From Bifidobacteriaceae bacterium (GTDB lineage Bacteria; Actinomycetota; Actinomycetes; Actinomycetales; WQXJ01), in assembly GCA_031278675.1 (NCBI GenBank), contig JAITJY010000248.1:1-16577 (forward strand): a DNA stretch of 16,577 nucleotides. Direction: 5' to 3'. The notes under the pieces are model-generated. The model was not told the DNA's origin and did no database searches. It was given only the letters and a program-made list of their open reading frames with translations. A program made the position numbers and the translations under genes. Positions 1 to 6,956 of the stretch are shown here, one piece after another (position 1 is the first letter of the stretch; each line of letters opens with the position of its first letter).

Positions 1-1391
1 CCCTCCACCACCTGGTCGAAGCCGGCTGCGTGGGCTGCTGACTGGACCTTTTTGGTTAGCTGGGGCACGGCATCGTATATCTCCAAGAGGTTTTGTAAGG
101 CGGTCCCCGGCAGGAGTACGGGACGTTGCGGCGCCCACGAGATTTGCTCCCACCAACTTGCCAAATCCACCTCCGCCAAGTCTGTGACCTGCGCGTTTGC
201 CTTGAGCAGGACGCGGCCGGTGGTGGGCGGTGTCAAACCGAGCAAGACCGCCAGTGCGGTCGACTTGCCGGCGCCGTTCGGCCCGGTCAACGCGGTCAGG
301 CTACCGGGCGTCAGTGTGAAGCTGAGGTCGGCGGGCGCGCTGTACGCGCGGCCTGGGGCTTGCACCGAAACCCCCTCGAACACGATGGTGGTTTGGTGCA
401 AGTCCGGCGCTGGGTTGGTCCCGGCGGCGGGAGGCGTGATGGCCAGGATGTCGAAAGCGGCGTTCGATGCGGCCACGCCGTTGGCTGAGGCGTGAAAATG
501 AGCGCCCACATTGCGCAGGGGGAGATAGATTTCTGGGGCGATCATGATGATCGCTAGCCCACTGACCAGGTCCATTTGCCCGGCCTGTAGCCGCAGGCCA
601 ACTGAGACCGCGACCAATGCGACCGACAATGTGGCGATCAATTCCAACGCTGCGCCTGACAAGAATGCGACACGCACCGTGCCGAAAGTGGCCTTTTGGT
701 GGGCTTGCGACAACTGGCGGACCCGGGCGGCGGGACCCTGCTCACGGCCCAAGGCTTTCAGCGTCGGCAAGCCGGTGATCAGGTCCATCACCTGGTCACC
801 CAACCGGGTCATGGTGCGCAACCGCTGCGCTGAGAACGTTTCCGTAACCCGGCCGATCAACACCATGAAGACCGGGATCAGCGGGATGGTCAGGGTCATG
901 ATGAGCGCCGCCGGCCAATCCACGAAACCGGCCACCACCAGCAGGATGGGAGTCACCGTGACCACCATCAAGAGCTGCGGCAGATAGCGGGCGAAATACG
1001 CGTCCAACGCGTCCAGTCCGCGAGTGACCAACTGGGCGGCGCCGGCCGCCCCGTGCTGAGCGGCGTAGCGGGGTCCCAATGCGACCACGTGGCGGAGCAC
1101 CGCGCCGCGCAATTCGGCGATCGTGTTGATGGCTGCCCGGTGCGCGAACCGCTCTTGTGTCCAGGCCGCTGCGATCCGCGCCGCCACTGTGACGCCGATC
1201 CAGATCAGTGAGCGCGTCAGCGCGCCCTGGCTGACAGTGTCCCCTGACGCGATCCGCCCGACCAGCCCCGCCACCAACATGGCTTGTATCACCACTGCGA
1301 GGGACGTGACCAGCCCCAGAGCGGCGGTCAGCATGATATAGGCTCGCGCCGCGCGGGCCTGGCGGATGAGGCGGGGATCAAGGGGCTTCAT
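1..1391 (-). CDS. cydD: CydD, ABC transporter permease/ATP-binding subunit for cytochrome bd assembly (partial, 3' end outside window)
   Basis: Reading the minus strand from the ATG at 1391-1389 gives an uninterrupted frame of 463 codons that leaves the window at position 1. It is a type I ABC exporter half-molecule. The N-terminal ~320 residues are rich in hydrophobic membrane segments and include the CydD-like stretch LDALDAYFARYLPQL (about residues 125-140). The nucleotide-binding domain follows, with Walker A GPNGAGKST at 370-378 and the Q-loop SWAPQRP with Gln422. The signature and Walker B motifs lie beyond the edge. In the known family, CydDC exports cysteine and glutathione from the cytoplasm and is needed to assemble cytochrome bd oxidase. 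cydC probably follows to the left. cydB is not directly upstream here: cydD is first in its transcript and divergent from carB. The gene could be another thiol or peptide ABC exporter, but the N-terminal match favours CydD. Confidence 0.85.
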   Translation of the reverse strand, partial: MKPLDPRLIRQARAARAYIMLTAALGLVTSLAVVIQAMLVAGLVGRIASGDTVSQGALTRSLIWIGVTVAARIAAAWTQERFAHRAAINTIAELRGAVLRHVVALGPRYAAQHGAAGAAQLVTRGLDALDAYFARYLPQLLMVVTVTPILLVVAGFVDWPAALIMTLTIPLIPVFMVLIGRVTETFSAQRLRTMTRLGDQVMDLITGLPTLKALGREQGPAARVRQLSQAHQKATFGTVRVAFLSGAALELIATLSVALVAVSVGLRLQAGQMDLVSGLAIIMIAPEIYLPLRNVGAHFHASANGVAASNAAFDILAITPPAAGTNPAPDLHQTTIVFEGVSVQAPGRAYSAPADLSFTLTPGSLTALTGPNGAGKSTALAVLLGLTPPTTGRVLLKANAQVTDLAEVDLASWWEQISWAPQRPVLLPGTALQNLLEIYDAVPQLTKKVQSAAHAAGFDQVVE

Positions 1392-1400
1392 AACCCCGCG

Positions 1401-1406
1401 ATCCTA
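1401..1406 (-). promoter_or_regulatory. Candidate -10 box of cydD
   Basis: The minus strand reads TAGGAT, ending 9 nt before the cydD ATG at 1391. This matches the actinobacterial TANNNT -10 consensus and would give a very short or absent leader. I see no convincing -35 box at 16-18 nt. This is inference from position and consensus only. Confidence 0.4.
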
Positions 1407-1463
1407 TCTCACGCCCCTGCACCAATTCTGATCGGCGTGTGCCGGTGTGCCGGGCGAGCCATG

Positions 1464-1469
1464 TAGGGT
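1464..1469 (+). promoter_or_regulatory. Candidate -10 box of carB-pyrF
   Basis: TAGGGT matches the actinobacterial TANNNT -10 box. Transcription would start near 1476, giving a leader of about 60 nt that contains the complete PyrR element at 1492-1525. The -35 region is not recognisable. Confidence 0.4.
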
Positions 1470-1491
1470 TGAGGTGGCCTTGTCCATGAGA

Positions 1492-1525
1492 TCCTTTAAG
1501 ACCCGTCCGGTGAGGCGGGAAAGGA
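1492..1525 (+). promoter_or_regulatory. PyrR-binding RNA element overlapping the carB ribosome binding site
   Basis: The RNA would fold into a two-part hairpin. The lower stem is TCCTTT (1492-1497) with AAAGGA (1520-1525). A purine bulge AAGA (1498-1501) follows. The upper stem is CCCG (1502-1505) with CGGG (1516-1519). The terminal loop TCCGGTGAGG (1506-1515) fits the PyrR anti-terminator loop consensus UCCNGNGAGG exactly. The 3' half of the lower stem includes the first part of the Shine-Dalgarno AAGGAGG (1521-1527), which sits 8 nt before the carB ATG. In mycobacteria, PyrR bound to UMP is known to block translation through such an element. By inference, carB-pyrF is repressed at the level of translation when pyrimidines are plentiful. 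There is no U-run after it, so attenuation by termination is unlikely. Confidence 0.85.
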
Positions 1526-1535
1526 GGCAACGCGA

Positions 1536-4500
1536 ATGCCCAGACGCACCGACCTGACCTCGGTCATGGTGATCGGGTCCGGCCCCATAGTGATTGGCCA
1601 GGCCTGCGAGTTCGACTACTCAGGGACGCAGGCGTGCCGCGTCCTCAAAGAGGAAGGCTTGCGGGTCATCCTGGTCAACTCGAACCCGGCCACCATCATG
1701 ACGGACCCCGAGTTCGCGGACGCGACCTACATCGAGCCGATCCAGCTTGATGCGCTCGAAGCGATCATTGCTAAAGAACGCCCCGATGCGCTGCTGCCCA
1801 CCTTGGGGGGCCAGACGGCCCTCAACGCTGCTGTGGAACTCGCCGACGCGGGCATCTTGGAACGCTACGGTGTCGAATTGATCGGCGCTCAGGTCGCCTC
1901 AATCACAGCCGGTGAGGACCGCAACGAATTCAAGTCCGTGGTGGAACGCTCCGGCGCTGAGGTGGCCCGCAGCTGGATTGCTCATTCCCTGGCGGACTGC
2001 TTCCAAGCGGCCGAAGAACTCGGTTACCCGTTGGTGGTGCGTCCGTCGTTCACGATGGGCGGATTGGGCTCAGGGATCGCCTACGGTCCAGCGGATCTGG
2101 CACGGATCGCCGGGGCTGGGTTGCACTACAGCCCAACCCGGGAGGTGTTGTTAGAAGAATCCGTGATCGGTTGGAAAGAGTTCGAACTCGAAATCATGCG
2201 GGACAAGGCAGACAACGTGGTGGTGGTCTGTTCCATTGAGAACGTCGACCCGATGGGGGTCCACACCGGTGATTCGGTCACGGTCGCACCGGCTCTGACC
2301 TTGACGGATCGCGAATATCAGCGGTTGCGGGACATTGGGATCGCAGTTATCCGGCAAGTCGGAGTTGACACGGGCGGCTGCAACATCCAGTTCGCGGTCA
2401 ACCCGCAAGATGGGCGCGTCATTGTGATCGAGATGAATCCGCGCGTGTCGCGGTCCTCGGCGCTCGCCTCGAAAGCTACCGGATTCCCGATCGCGAAGAT
2501 TGCGGCGCGTCTCGCCATCGGTTACACGTTGGATGAAATACCAAATGATATTACTGGGTCCACGCCGGCCAGTTTCGAGCCGTCGATAGACTATATTGTA
2601 ACCAAGGTTCCCCGCTTCGCGTTCGAGAAATTTCCGGCGGCCGATGACACGTTGACCACCACCATGAAATCGGTTGGCGAAGCGATGGCTATTGGCCGGA
2701 CTTTCACCGAATCACTGGGTAAAGCGCTCCGGTCAATCGACAAAGCTGGTACCCGGTTTCATTGGCGCGGTACGCGCCTTGAACAAAGTGACTTGGACCA
2801 GTTGGTCGAATCGCTTGCCCGCCCCACCGAACACCGGCTGGTGGACCTCCAGCAAGCTAACCGCTGGGGTGTCCCGCCGGAGGTTTTGGCCGCCAAGACC
2901 GGCATTGATTTGTGGTTTGTTGACCAGATTGCGCTGGTCAACGAGGTGGCGGAGGTGGTTCGTGAAGCTGACGCATTGAACGGATCGGTCCTGGCGCTGG
3001 CTAAGCGCCACGGCTTGGCGGATGAACAGATCGGCGAAATCCGCTCGCTCAGCGAGGAAGCCGTCCGGGAAATCCGCCACGCTTTTGGTTTGCGCCCGGT
3101 CTATAAGATGGTCGACACTTGTGCCGGCGAGTTCGCCGCCCAAACGCCTTATCTTTATTCTACCTACGAGTCAGAAACCGAGGTCAAACCCCGGGAGAAG
3201 CCCGCCGTGATCATTTTGGGTTCCGGGCCGAATAGAATTGGCCAAGGAATCGAGTTCGATTATTCTTGCGTACATGCTGCCCTGGTGCTCGGCGACGAAT
3301 ACGAAACGGTGATGATCAACTGCAACCCGGAGACCGTTTCCACCGACTACGATATTTCGTCGCGGCTTTATTTCGAGCCGCTAACGTTCGAAGACGTAAT
3401 GGAAGTGTACGATGCCGAGCGGGCCGCTGGTGAGGTCGCGGGCGTCATCGTGCAACTCGGCGGGCAAACCCCCTTGAGCTTGGCGGCGCGTCTCGGTGAG
3501 GCCGGGCTGCCGCTGTGGGGTACCCCACCGGAGGCGATCGACGCGGCGGAGAACCGCGGCCTGTTTGGGCGCCTCCTCGCGGACGCGCACCTGCCGGCAC
3601 CGCAATTCGGGACGGCCTTAAGCGTTCTGGAGGCGAAGGCCGTGGCGGAGCGGATCGGCTACCCGGTGCTGGTGCGGCCCTCCTATGTGCTAGGTGGGCG
3701 CGGCATGGAGATTGTCTACGACGAAGACCACCTCGCCGAATACATGGCGAAGGCGCTACCTGCGGGTGGCCGGGCGGACGCCCCGGTGTTGATCGACCGG
3801 TTCTTGGACCAGGCGATCGAGATCGACGTGGACGCGTTGTTCGATGGCGAGGAGTTGTTCCTCGGCGGCGTGATGGAACACATCGAGGAGGCCGGGATTC
3901 ACTCGGGCGACAGCGCCTGCGTGCTGCCTCCGGTGACTTTGTCCGGACGCGACATTGAACGCATCCGTGCTTCGACTGCGGCCATTGCCCGCCGCGTCGG
4001 GGTGCGCGGCCTGATCAACATCCAGTTCGCGTTGATGAGTGATGTCCTCTACGTGCTGGAGGCCAACCCGCGGGCCTCCCGGACAGTGCCGTTCGTGTCG
4101 AAAGCGACCGGTGTGCCGCTTGCGAAAGCGGCGTGCCTGGTCATGGCCGGCCGTTCCATCGCGGAACTCAAAGCGAGCGGCTATCTGCCGGCCGCTGAGA
4201 CGGCGTTGGTGCTGGAGGGCGGCTACATGGCGGTCAAGGAGGCGGTGCTTCCGTTCGCCCGCTTCAGGACAGCACTGGGCAAGACCGTGGACACCATTTT
4301 GGGTCCAGAAATGCGTTCTACCGGTGAGGTGATGGGCCGCGACCGGGACTTCCCGAAGGCGTTTGCCAAGTCGCAGATGGCCTCTTACGGTGGCCTGCCG
4401 ACCGCCGGGCGGGTCTTTGTCTCAGTGGCGGACCGGGACAAGCGTTCGATTATTTTCCCGGTCAAGCGTCTCGCTGAGATGGGCTTTGAGATCCTCGCGA

Positions 4501-4853
4501 CCGAGGGTACGGCGTCCGTGTTGCGCCGCAATGGGATCGCGTGCCAAGAGGTGGCCAAGGTTTCGGAGCAGGCTGCGGCGGCCGCGGCGGCCGCAGCGGC
4601 CGCCGGGCCGAACGGCGTCCCCTTGCCGCCCAACGTGGTTGACCTGATCAACGCGGGCCAGGTGGACATTGTGGTCAACACGCCATCGGGCGCGGGCTCG
4701 CGGGCTGACGGCTACGAGATCCGAGCCGCCTCCAACGCCATGGACCGGCCGATCGTGACCACCACGCAACAACTGGCGGCCGCCGTCCAGGCGATCGAGG
4801 CGCAGATGGTTGGCCCGTTCGGGGTGGCGCCGTTGCAGGGGGCGGTCCCATGA
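1536..4853 (+). CDS. carB: Carbamoyl-phosphate synthase large subunit
   Basis: The 1105-residue protein makes carbamoyl phosphate from bicarbonate, two ATP and ammonia channelled from CarA, the first step of pyrimidine (and arginine) synthesis. The start ATG gives MPRRTDLTSVMVIGSGPIVI, the family N terminus, and follows a perfect AAGGAGG. Two ATP-grasp halves are present: the first with RPSFTMGGLGSG and EMNPRVSRSSALASKATG, the second with RPSYVLGGRGMEI and EANPRASRTVPFVSKATG. An oligomerisation domain lies between them, and a methylglyoxal-synthase-like allosteric domain covers roughly the last 150 residues. That last domain carries an 11-Ala run at residues 1013-1023 followed by GPNGVPLPP before the conserved VVDLI, so the protein is slightly longer than the usual 1070-1110. 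The stop overlaps the pyrF start. carA, normally just upstream, is replaced by divergent cydD. Confidence 0.98.
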   Translation: MPRRTDLTSVMVIGSGPIVIGQACEFDYSGTQACRVLKEEGLRVILVNSNPATIMTDPEFADATYIEPIQLDALEAIIAKERPDALLPTLGGQTALNAAVELADAGILERYGVELIGAQVASITAGEDRNEFKSVVERSGAEVARSWIAHSLADCFQAAEELGYPLVVRPSFTMGGLGSGIAYGPADLARIAGAGLHYSPTREVLLEESVIGWKEFELEIMRDKADNVVVVCSIENVDPMGVHTGDSVTVAPALTLTDREYQRLRDIGIAVIRQVGVDTGGCNIQFAVNPQDGRVIVIEMNPRVSRSSALASKATGFPIAKIAARLAIGYTLDEIPNDITGSTPASFEPSIDYIVTKVPRFAFEKFPAADDTLTTTMKSVGEAMAIGRTFTESLGKALRSIDKAGTRFHWRGTRLEQSDLDQLVESLARPTEHRLVDLQQANRWGVPPEVLAAKTGIDLWFVDQIALVNEVAEVVREADALNGSVLALAKRHGLADEQIGEIRSLSEEAVREIRHAFGLRPVYKMVDTCAGEFAAQTPYLYSTYESETEVKPREKPAVIILGSGPNRIGQGIEFDYSCVHAALVLGDEYETVMINCNPETVSTDYDISSRLYFEPLTFEDVMEVYDAERAAGEVAGVIVQLGGQTPLSLAARLGEAGLPLWGTPPEAIDAAENRGLFGRLLADAHLPAPQFGTALSVLEAKAVAERIGYPVLVRPSYVLGGRGMEIVYDEDHLAEYMAKALPAGGRADAPVLIDRFLDQAIEIDVDALFDGEELFLGGVMEHIEEAGIHSGDSACVLPPVTLSGRDIERIRASTAAIARRVGVRGLINIQFALMSDVLYVLEANPRASRTVPFVSKATGVPLAKAACLVMAGRSIAELKASGYLPAAETALVLEGGYMAVKEAVLPFARFRTALGKTVDTILGPEMRSTGEVMGRDRDFPKAFAKSQMASYGGLPTAGRVFVSVADRDKRSIIFPVKRLAEMGFEILATEGTASVLRRNGIACQEVAKVSEQAAAAAAAAAAAGPNGVPLPPNVVDLINAGQVDIVVNTPSGAGSRADGYEIRAASNAMDRPIVTTTQQLAAAVQAIEAQMVGPFGVAPLQGAVP

Positions 4854-5695
4854 TGCCTTTCGGCGAGCGCCTCGCGACGGCGTTTCGCGAACGCAGCCAC
4901 CTGGCTGTGGGGATTGACCCGGCGGCGGGGGCCCTCGGGGCCTGGGGTTTGCCGGATACGCCGGCGGGGTTGGAACGCTTCGCTGCGGGGATACTTGAGG
5001 CGGCCTGGGAGGGCGGCGCGGCGGCGATCAAGCCTCAGGCGGCGTTCTTCGAGCGGCACGGCGCCGGCGGGATTGGGGTGCTGGAACGCTTGCTGGCGCG
5101 CGCCCGCGAGATGGGCCTGCTCACCATTTTGGATGTCAAACGGGGCGACATCGGCTCCACGATGGAGGGCTACGCGCAGGCCTATTTGGCCGCGACGGCA
5201 CCACTTGCGGCCGATGCCGTCACCCTCAGCCCGTATCTCGGCTTCGGTTCGTTGCGCCCGGCACTGGACGCTGCGGCGCGTACGGGGCGCGGCGTCTTTG
5301 TACTGGCCTTCACCTCGAACCCCGAAGGTTTATCGGTCCAGCGAGCCACCAGCCCAGCGGGGATCGCGGTGGGCGATGCGATGATCCAGGCGGCCGCAGC
5401 AGCCAACGCCGGGGCCACGCCGATGGGCAGTGTTGGGTTGGTGATCGGGGCTACAATCGGGTCGTTTTCACCGGTCGGTGCGGAGCTGATTACGCAGGTC
5501 AACGGCCCTATTTTGGCGCCCGGGGTGGGGGCGCAAGGGGCTGGGCCCGCCCAGCTTGCCGACCTGTTCGGTAAGGTGCGTCACTTGGTGTTGGCGACCT
5601 CTTCTAGGGCAGTGGCGGCGGCTGGTCCCCCCAAGGGCGCACTGGTCGCCGCAGTGCGTAGAAACGCCCAACAAGTGTCTTTTCTTGGAAATTAG
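4850..5695 (+). CDS. pyrF: Orotidine 5'-phosphate decarboxylase, actinobacterial (type 2) family
   Basis: This 281-residue cytoplasmic enzyme converts OMP to UMP, the last step of UMP synthesis. Family motifs in order are VGIDP near residue 20-25, IKPQAAFFERHG near 60-72, the catalytic LDVKRGDIGST with Lys97, DAVTLSPYLGFGSL near 123-136, and the phosphate-binding PGVGAQG near 222-228. The length and the KPQ.AFFE and DxKRGDIGST pattern identify the longer PyrF2 type found in actinobacteria rather than the short E. coli type. The ATG at 4850 overlaps the carB TGA in ATGA, so translation is likely coupled to carB and the gene falls under the same PyrR control. The Met-Met start allows ATG 4850 or 4853; 4850 is preferred for the coupling geometry. 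Confidence 0.96.
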   Translation: MMPFGERLATAFRERSHLAVGIDPAAGALGAWGLPDTPAGLERFAAGILEAAWEGGAAAIKPQAAFFERHGAGGIGVLERLLARAREMGLLTILDVKRGDIGSTMEGYAQAYLAATAPLAADAVTLSPYLGFGSLRPALDAAARTGRGVFVLAFTSNPEGLSVQRATSPAGIAVGDAMIQAAAAANAGATPMGSVGLVIGATIGSFSPVGAELITQVNGPILAPGVGAQGAGPAQLADLFGKVRHLVLATSSRAVAAAGPPKGALVAAVRRNAQQVSFLGN

Positions 5696-5706
5696 CGCGT
5701 TTCGCG

Positions 5707-5735
5707 TTGCGACGGCGCAGGTCAGGCGCTAAGTT
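5707..5735 (+). promoter_or_regulatory. Candidate promoter of mihF-gmk-rpoZ-coaBC
   Basis: TTGCGA (5707-5712) and TAAGTT (5730-5735) are separated by 17 nt, a good sigma-70-type arrangement located just after the pyrF stop. Transcription would start near 5742, leaving a leader of about 40 nt before mihF. It would separate the mihF group from PyrR-controlled carB-pyrF, though read-through from pyrF is also possible because no terminator is visible. Confidence 0.5.
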
Positions 5736-5780
5736 GTGACTGTCCAAGTCCAAAGACAGCATTTTAAGGTGGAACATAGT

Positions 5781-6092
5781 ATGGCTCTTCCTCCATTGAC
5801 TCCCGAGCAGCGGGCTGAGGCCCTGAAAAAGGCGGCCGAAGCCCGCCAAGCGCGTGCTGAGGTAAAGACTCAGCTCAAAAGTGGCCGCAAATCTCTGAGC
5901 GAAGTCCTTTCATTAGGTGAGAAGGACGAAGTAATTGGCAAGATCAAGGTAGGCAGTCTGCTCGAATCGTTGCCGGGCGTGGGCAAGGTCAAGGCCAGAG
6001 CGATCATGGGTGAGATCGGCATTTCCGAGTCGCGGCGCATCCGGGGGCTCGGCCCGCACCAAAAAGAGCAGCTCATCGGACGCTTCGGCTGA
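5781..6092 (+). CDS. mihF: Integration host factor MihF, actinobacterial type
   Basis: The 103-residue basic protein starts MALPPLTPEQRAEALKKAAE, the typical beginning of mycobacterial integration host factor. The C-terminal half has the conserved LPGVGKVKARAIMGEIGI and RRIRGLGPHQKEQLI, which form the helix-two-turn-helix DNA-binding fold of this family. The family binds duplex DNA without strong sequence preference, shapes the nucleoid and supports phage integration; it is unrelated to enterobacterial IHF. The ATG at 5781 is preceded by AAGGTGG (5766-5772). The frame is open further upstream to a GTG at 5736, but that would add 15 residues not typical of the family and has no ribosome binding site. 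It lies between pyrF and gmk as in most actinobacteria. Confidence 0.95.
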   Translation: MALPPLTPEQRAEALKKAAEARQARAEVKTQLKSGRKSLSEVLSLGEKDEVIGKIKVGSLLESLPGVGKVKARAIMGEIGISESRRIRGLGPHQKEQLIGRFG

Positions 6093-6102
6093 GGTACGGG
6101 CC

Positions 6103-6651
6103 TTGCGGCCCGGCCTGACCGTTCTAGCTGGCCCGTCGGGGGTGGGCAAGGGCACGGTTGCGGCGCTGGTCGCTGAGCGGTATCCGGTTTTCCTGTCTGT
6201 CTCCGCTACCACCCGGCCGCCTAGACCAGGGGAGGCCGATGGCGTGAACTACTTGTTCATGACGCGCACCCAGTTTGAGGCTGCGGTGCGCTGCGGCGAC
6301 ATGCTGGAGTGGGCCGAATATGCGGGCAACCTGTATGGGACGCCGCGCGCCCCGGTCCAAGACGCTTTAGCGCAGGGTAGGTCGGCGCTGTTGGAGATTG
6401 ATCTGGCCGGGGCGCGCCAAGTGCGCGCCGCCCTGCCGGAAGCACTCCAGGTGTTCTTGATGCCGCCAAGTTGGGCCGAGTTGGAACGTCGGCTGGCGGA
6501 ACGCGGCACCGAGACGGAACGCCAGCGGGCCACCCGCCTGGCGGCAGCGCGCGCGGAGGTCGCCGCCGCAGGCGAGTTTGATGTGGTGCTGGTCAACCGC
6601 GACCTGGAGACAACCGTCAGCGAGCTGGCAACGGTGATGGGGTTAGACTAG
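6103..6651 (+). CDS. gmk: Guanylate kinase
   Basis: The enzyme phosphorylates GMP to GDP with ATP, in the cytoplasm. With the TTG at 6103 as start it has 182 residues. The motifs are the P-loop GPSGVGKG at about 10-17, the GMP-binding SVSATTRPPRPGE and EWAEYAGNLYGTP, then LEIDLAGARQVR and VFLMPPSWAELERRL with the lid arginines in RGTETERQRATR. The start is uncertain. The frame is open back to a GTG at 6010, which would give 213 residues but would overlap mihF by 83 nt through its most conserved part. TTG 6103 has GAGG at 6091-6094 with 8 nt spacing, overlapping the mihF stop, which suggests coupled translation. It begins only a few residues before the first beta strand, as in several actinobacterial homologs. 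Confidence 0.93.
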   Translation: MRPGLTVLAGPSGVGKGTVAALVAERYPVFLSVSATTRPPRPGEADGVNYLFMTRTQFEAAVRCGDMLEWAEYAGNLYGTPRAPVQDALAQGRSALLEIDLAGARQVRAALPEALQVFLMPPSWAELERRLAERGTETERQRATRLAAARAEVAAAGEFDVVLVNRDLETTVSELATVMGLD

Positions 6652-6685
6652 TGCGGTTAAACGTATAGCAGGGAAGGATTTAAGC

Positions 6686-6949
6686 GTGGCAGGAACCATG
6701 GCTCACCCGGAGGGGATCACCAACCCTCCAATCGATGATTTGCTGGAGGTCACCGACTCCAAGTATGCGTTGGTGATCTACGCCGCCAAACGGGCCCGGC
6801 AGATCAACGCTTTCCAGGCGCAGCTCCATGAGGGCCTGTTGGAGCACGTCGGACCGCTGGTGGACTCGACACCACAAGAAAAGGCCCTGTCGATTGCCCT
6901 GCGGGAAATCAACCGGGGACTGCTCACAATAGGACCGGCGGGGGAGTGA
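6686..6949 (+). CDS. rpoZ: DNA-directed RNA polymerase omega subunit
   Basis: This 87-residue protein is the omega subunit, which helps fold and keep the beta' subunit in RNA polymerase. The hallmark is PPIDDLLEVTDSKYALVIYAAKRARQIN (residues ~14-41), with the conserved Ser-Lys-Tyr-Ala-Leu and Ala-Lys-Arg-Ala-Arg-Gln-Ile-Asn, followed by a C-terminal helix KALSIALREINRG. The GTG at 6686 is preceded by GAAGGA (6673-6678) at 7 nt spacing. An ATG at 6698 in frame is a possible alternative, with a weaker site. It lies 34 nt after gmk and 7 nt before coaBC, so it is probably in the same transcript. Confidence 0.96.
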   Translation: MAGTMAHPEGITNPPIDDLLEVTDSKYALVIYAAKRARQINAFQAQLHEGLLEHVGPLVDSTPQEKALSIALREINRGLLTIGPAGE

Positions 6950-6956
6950 GTCCCGC

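Noticed and set aside
52..987. Plus-strand frames in the first kilobase
   Set aside because: They are antisense shadows of cydD, whose minus-strand frame is continuous with Walker A and Q-loop motifs.
2520..3240. Patches of lower GC in carB (and in arc near 16080-16330) as a sign of gene transfer
   Set aside because: The patches are short, in frame and within highly conserved domains; composition returns to normal without a boundary, so local codon choice explains them.
5736..5780. GTG start extending mihF by 15 residues
   Set aside because: No ribosome binding site, extra residues not family-like, and it overlaps the predicted promoter start; ATG 5781 has AAGGTGG.
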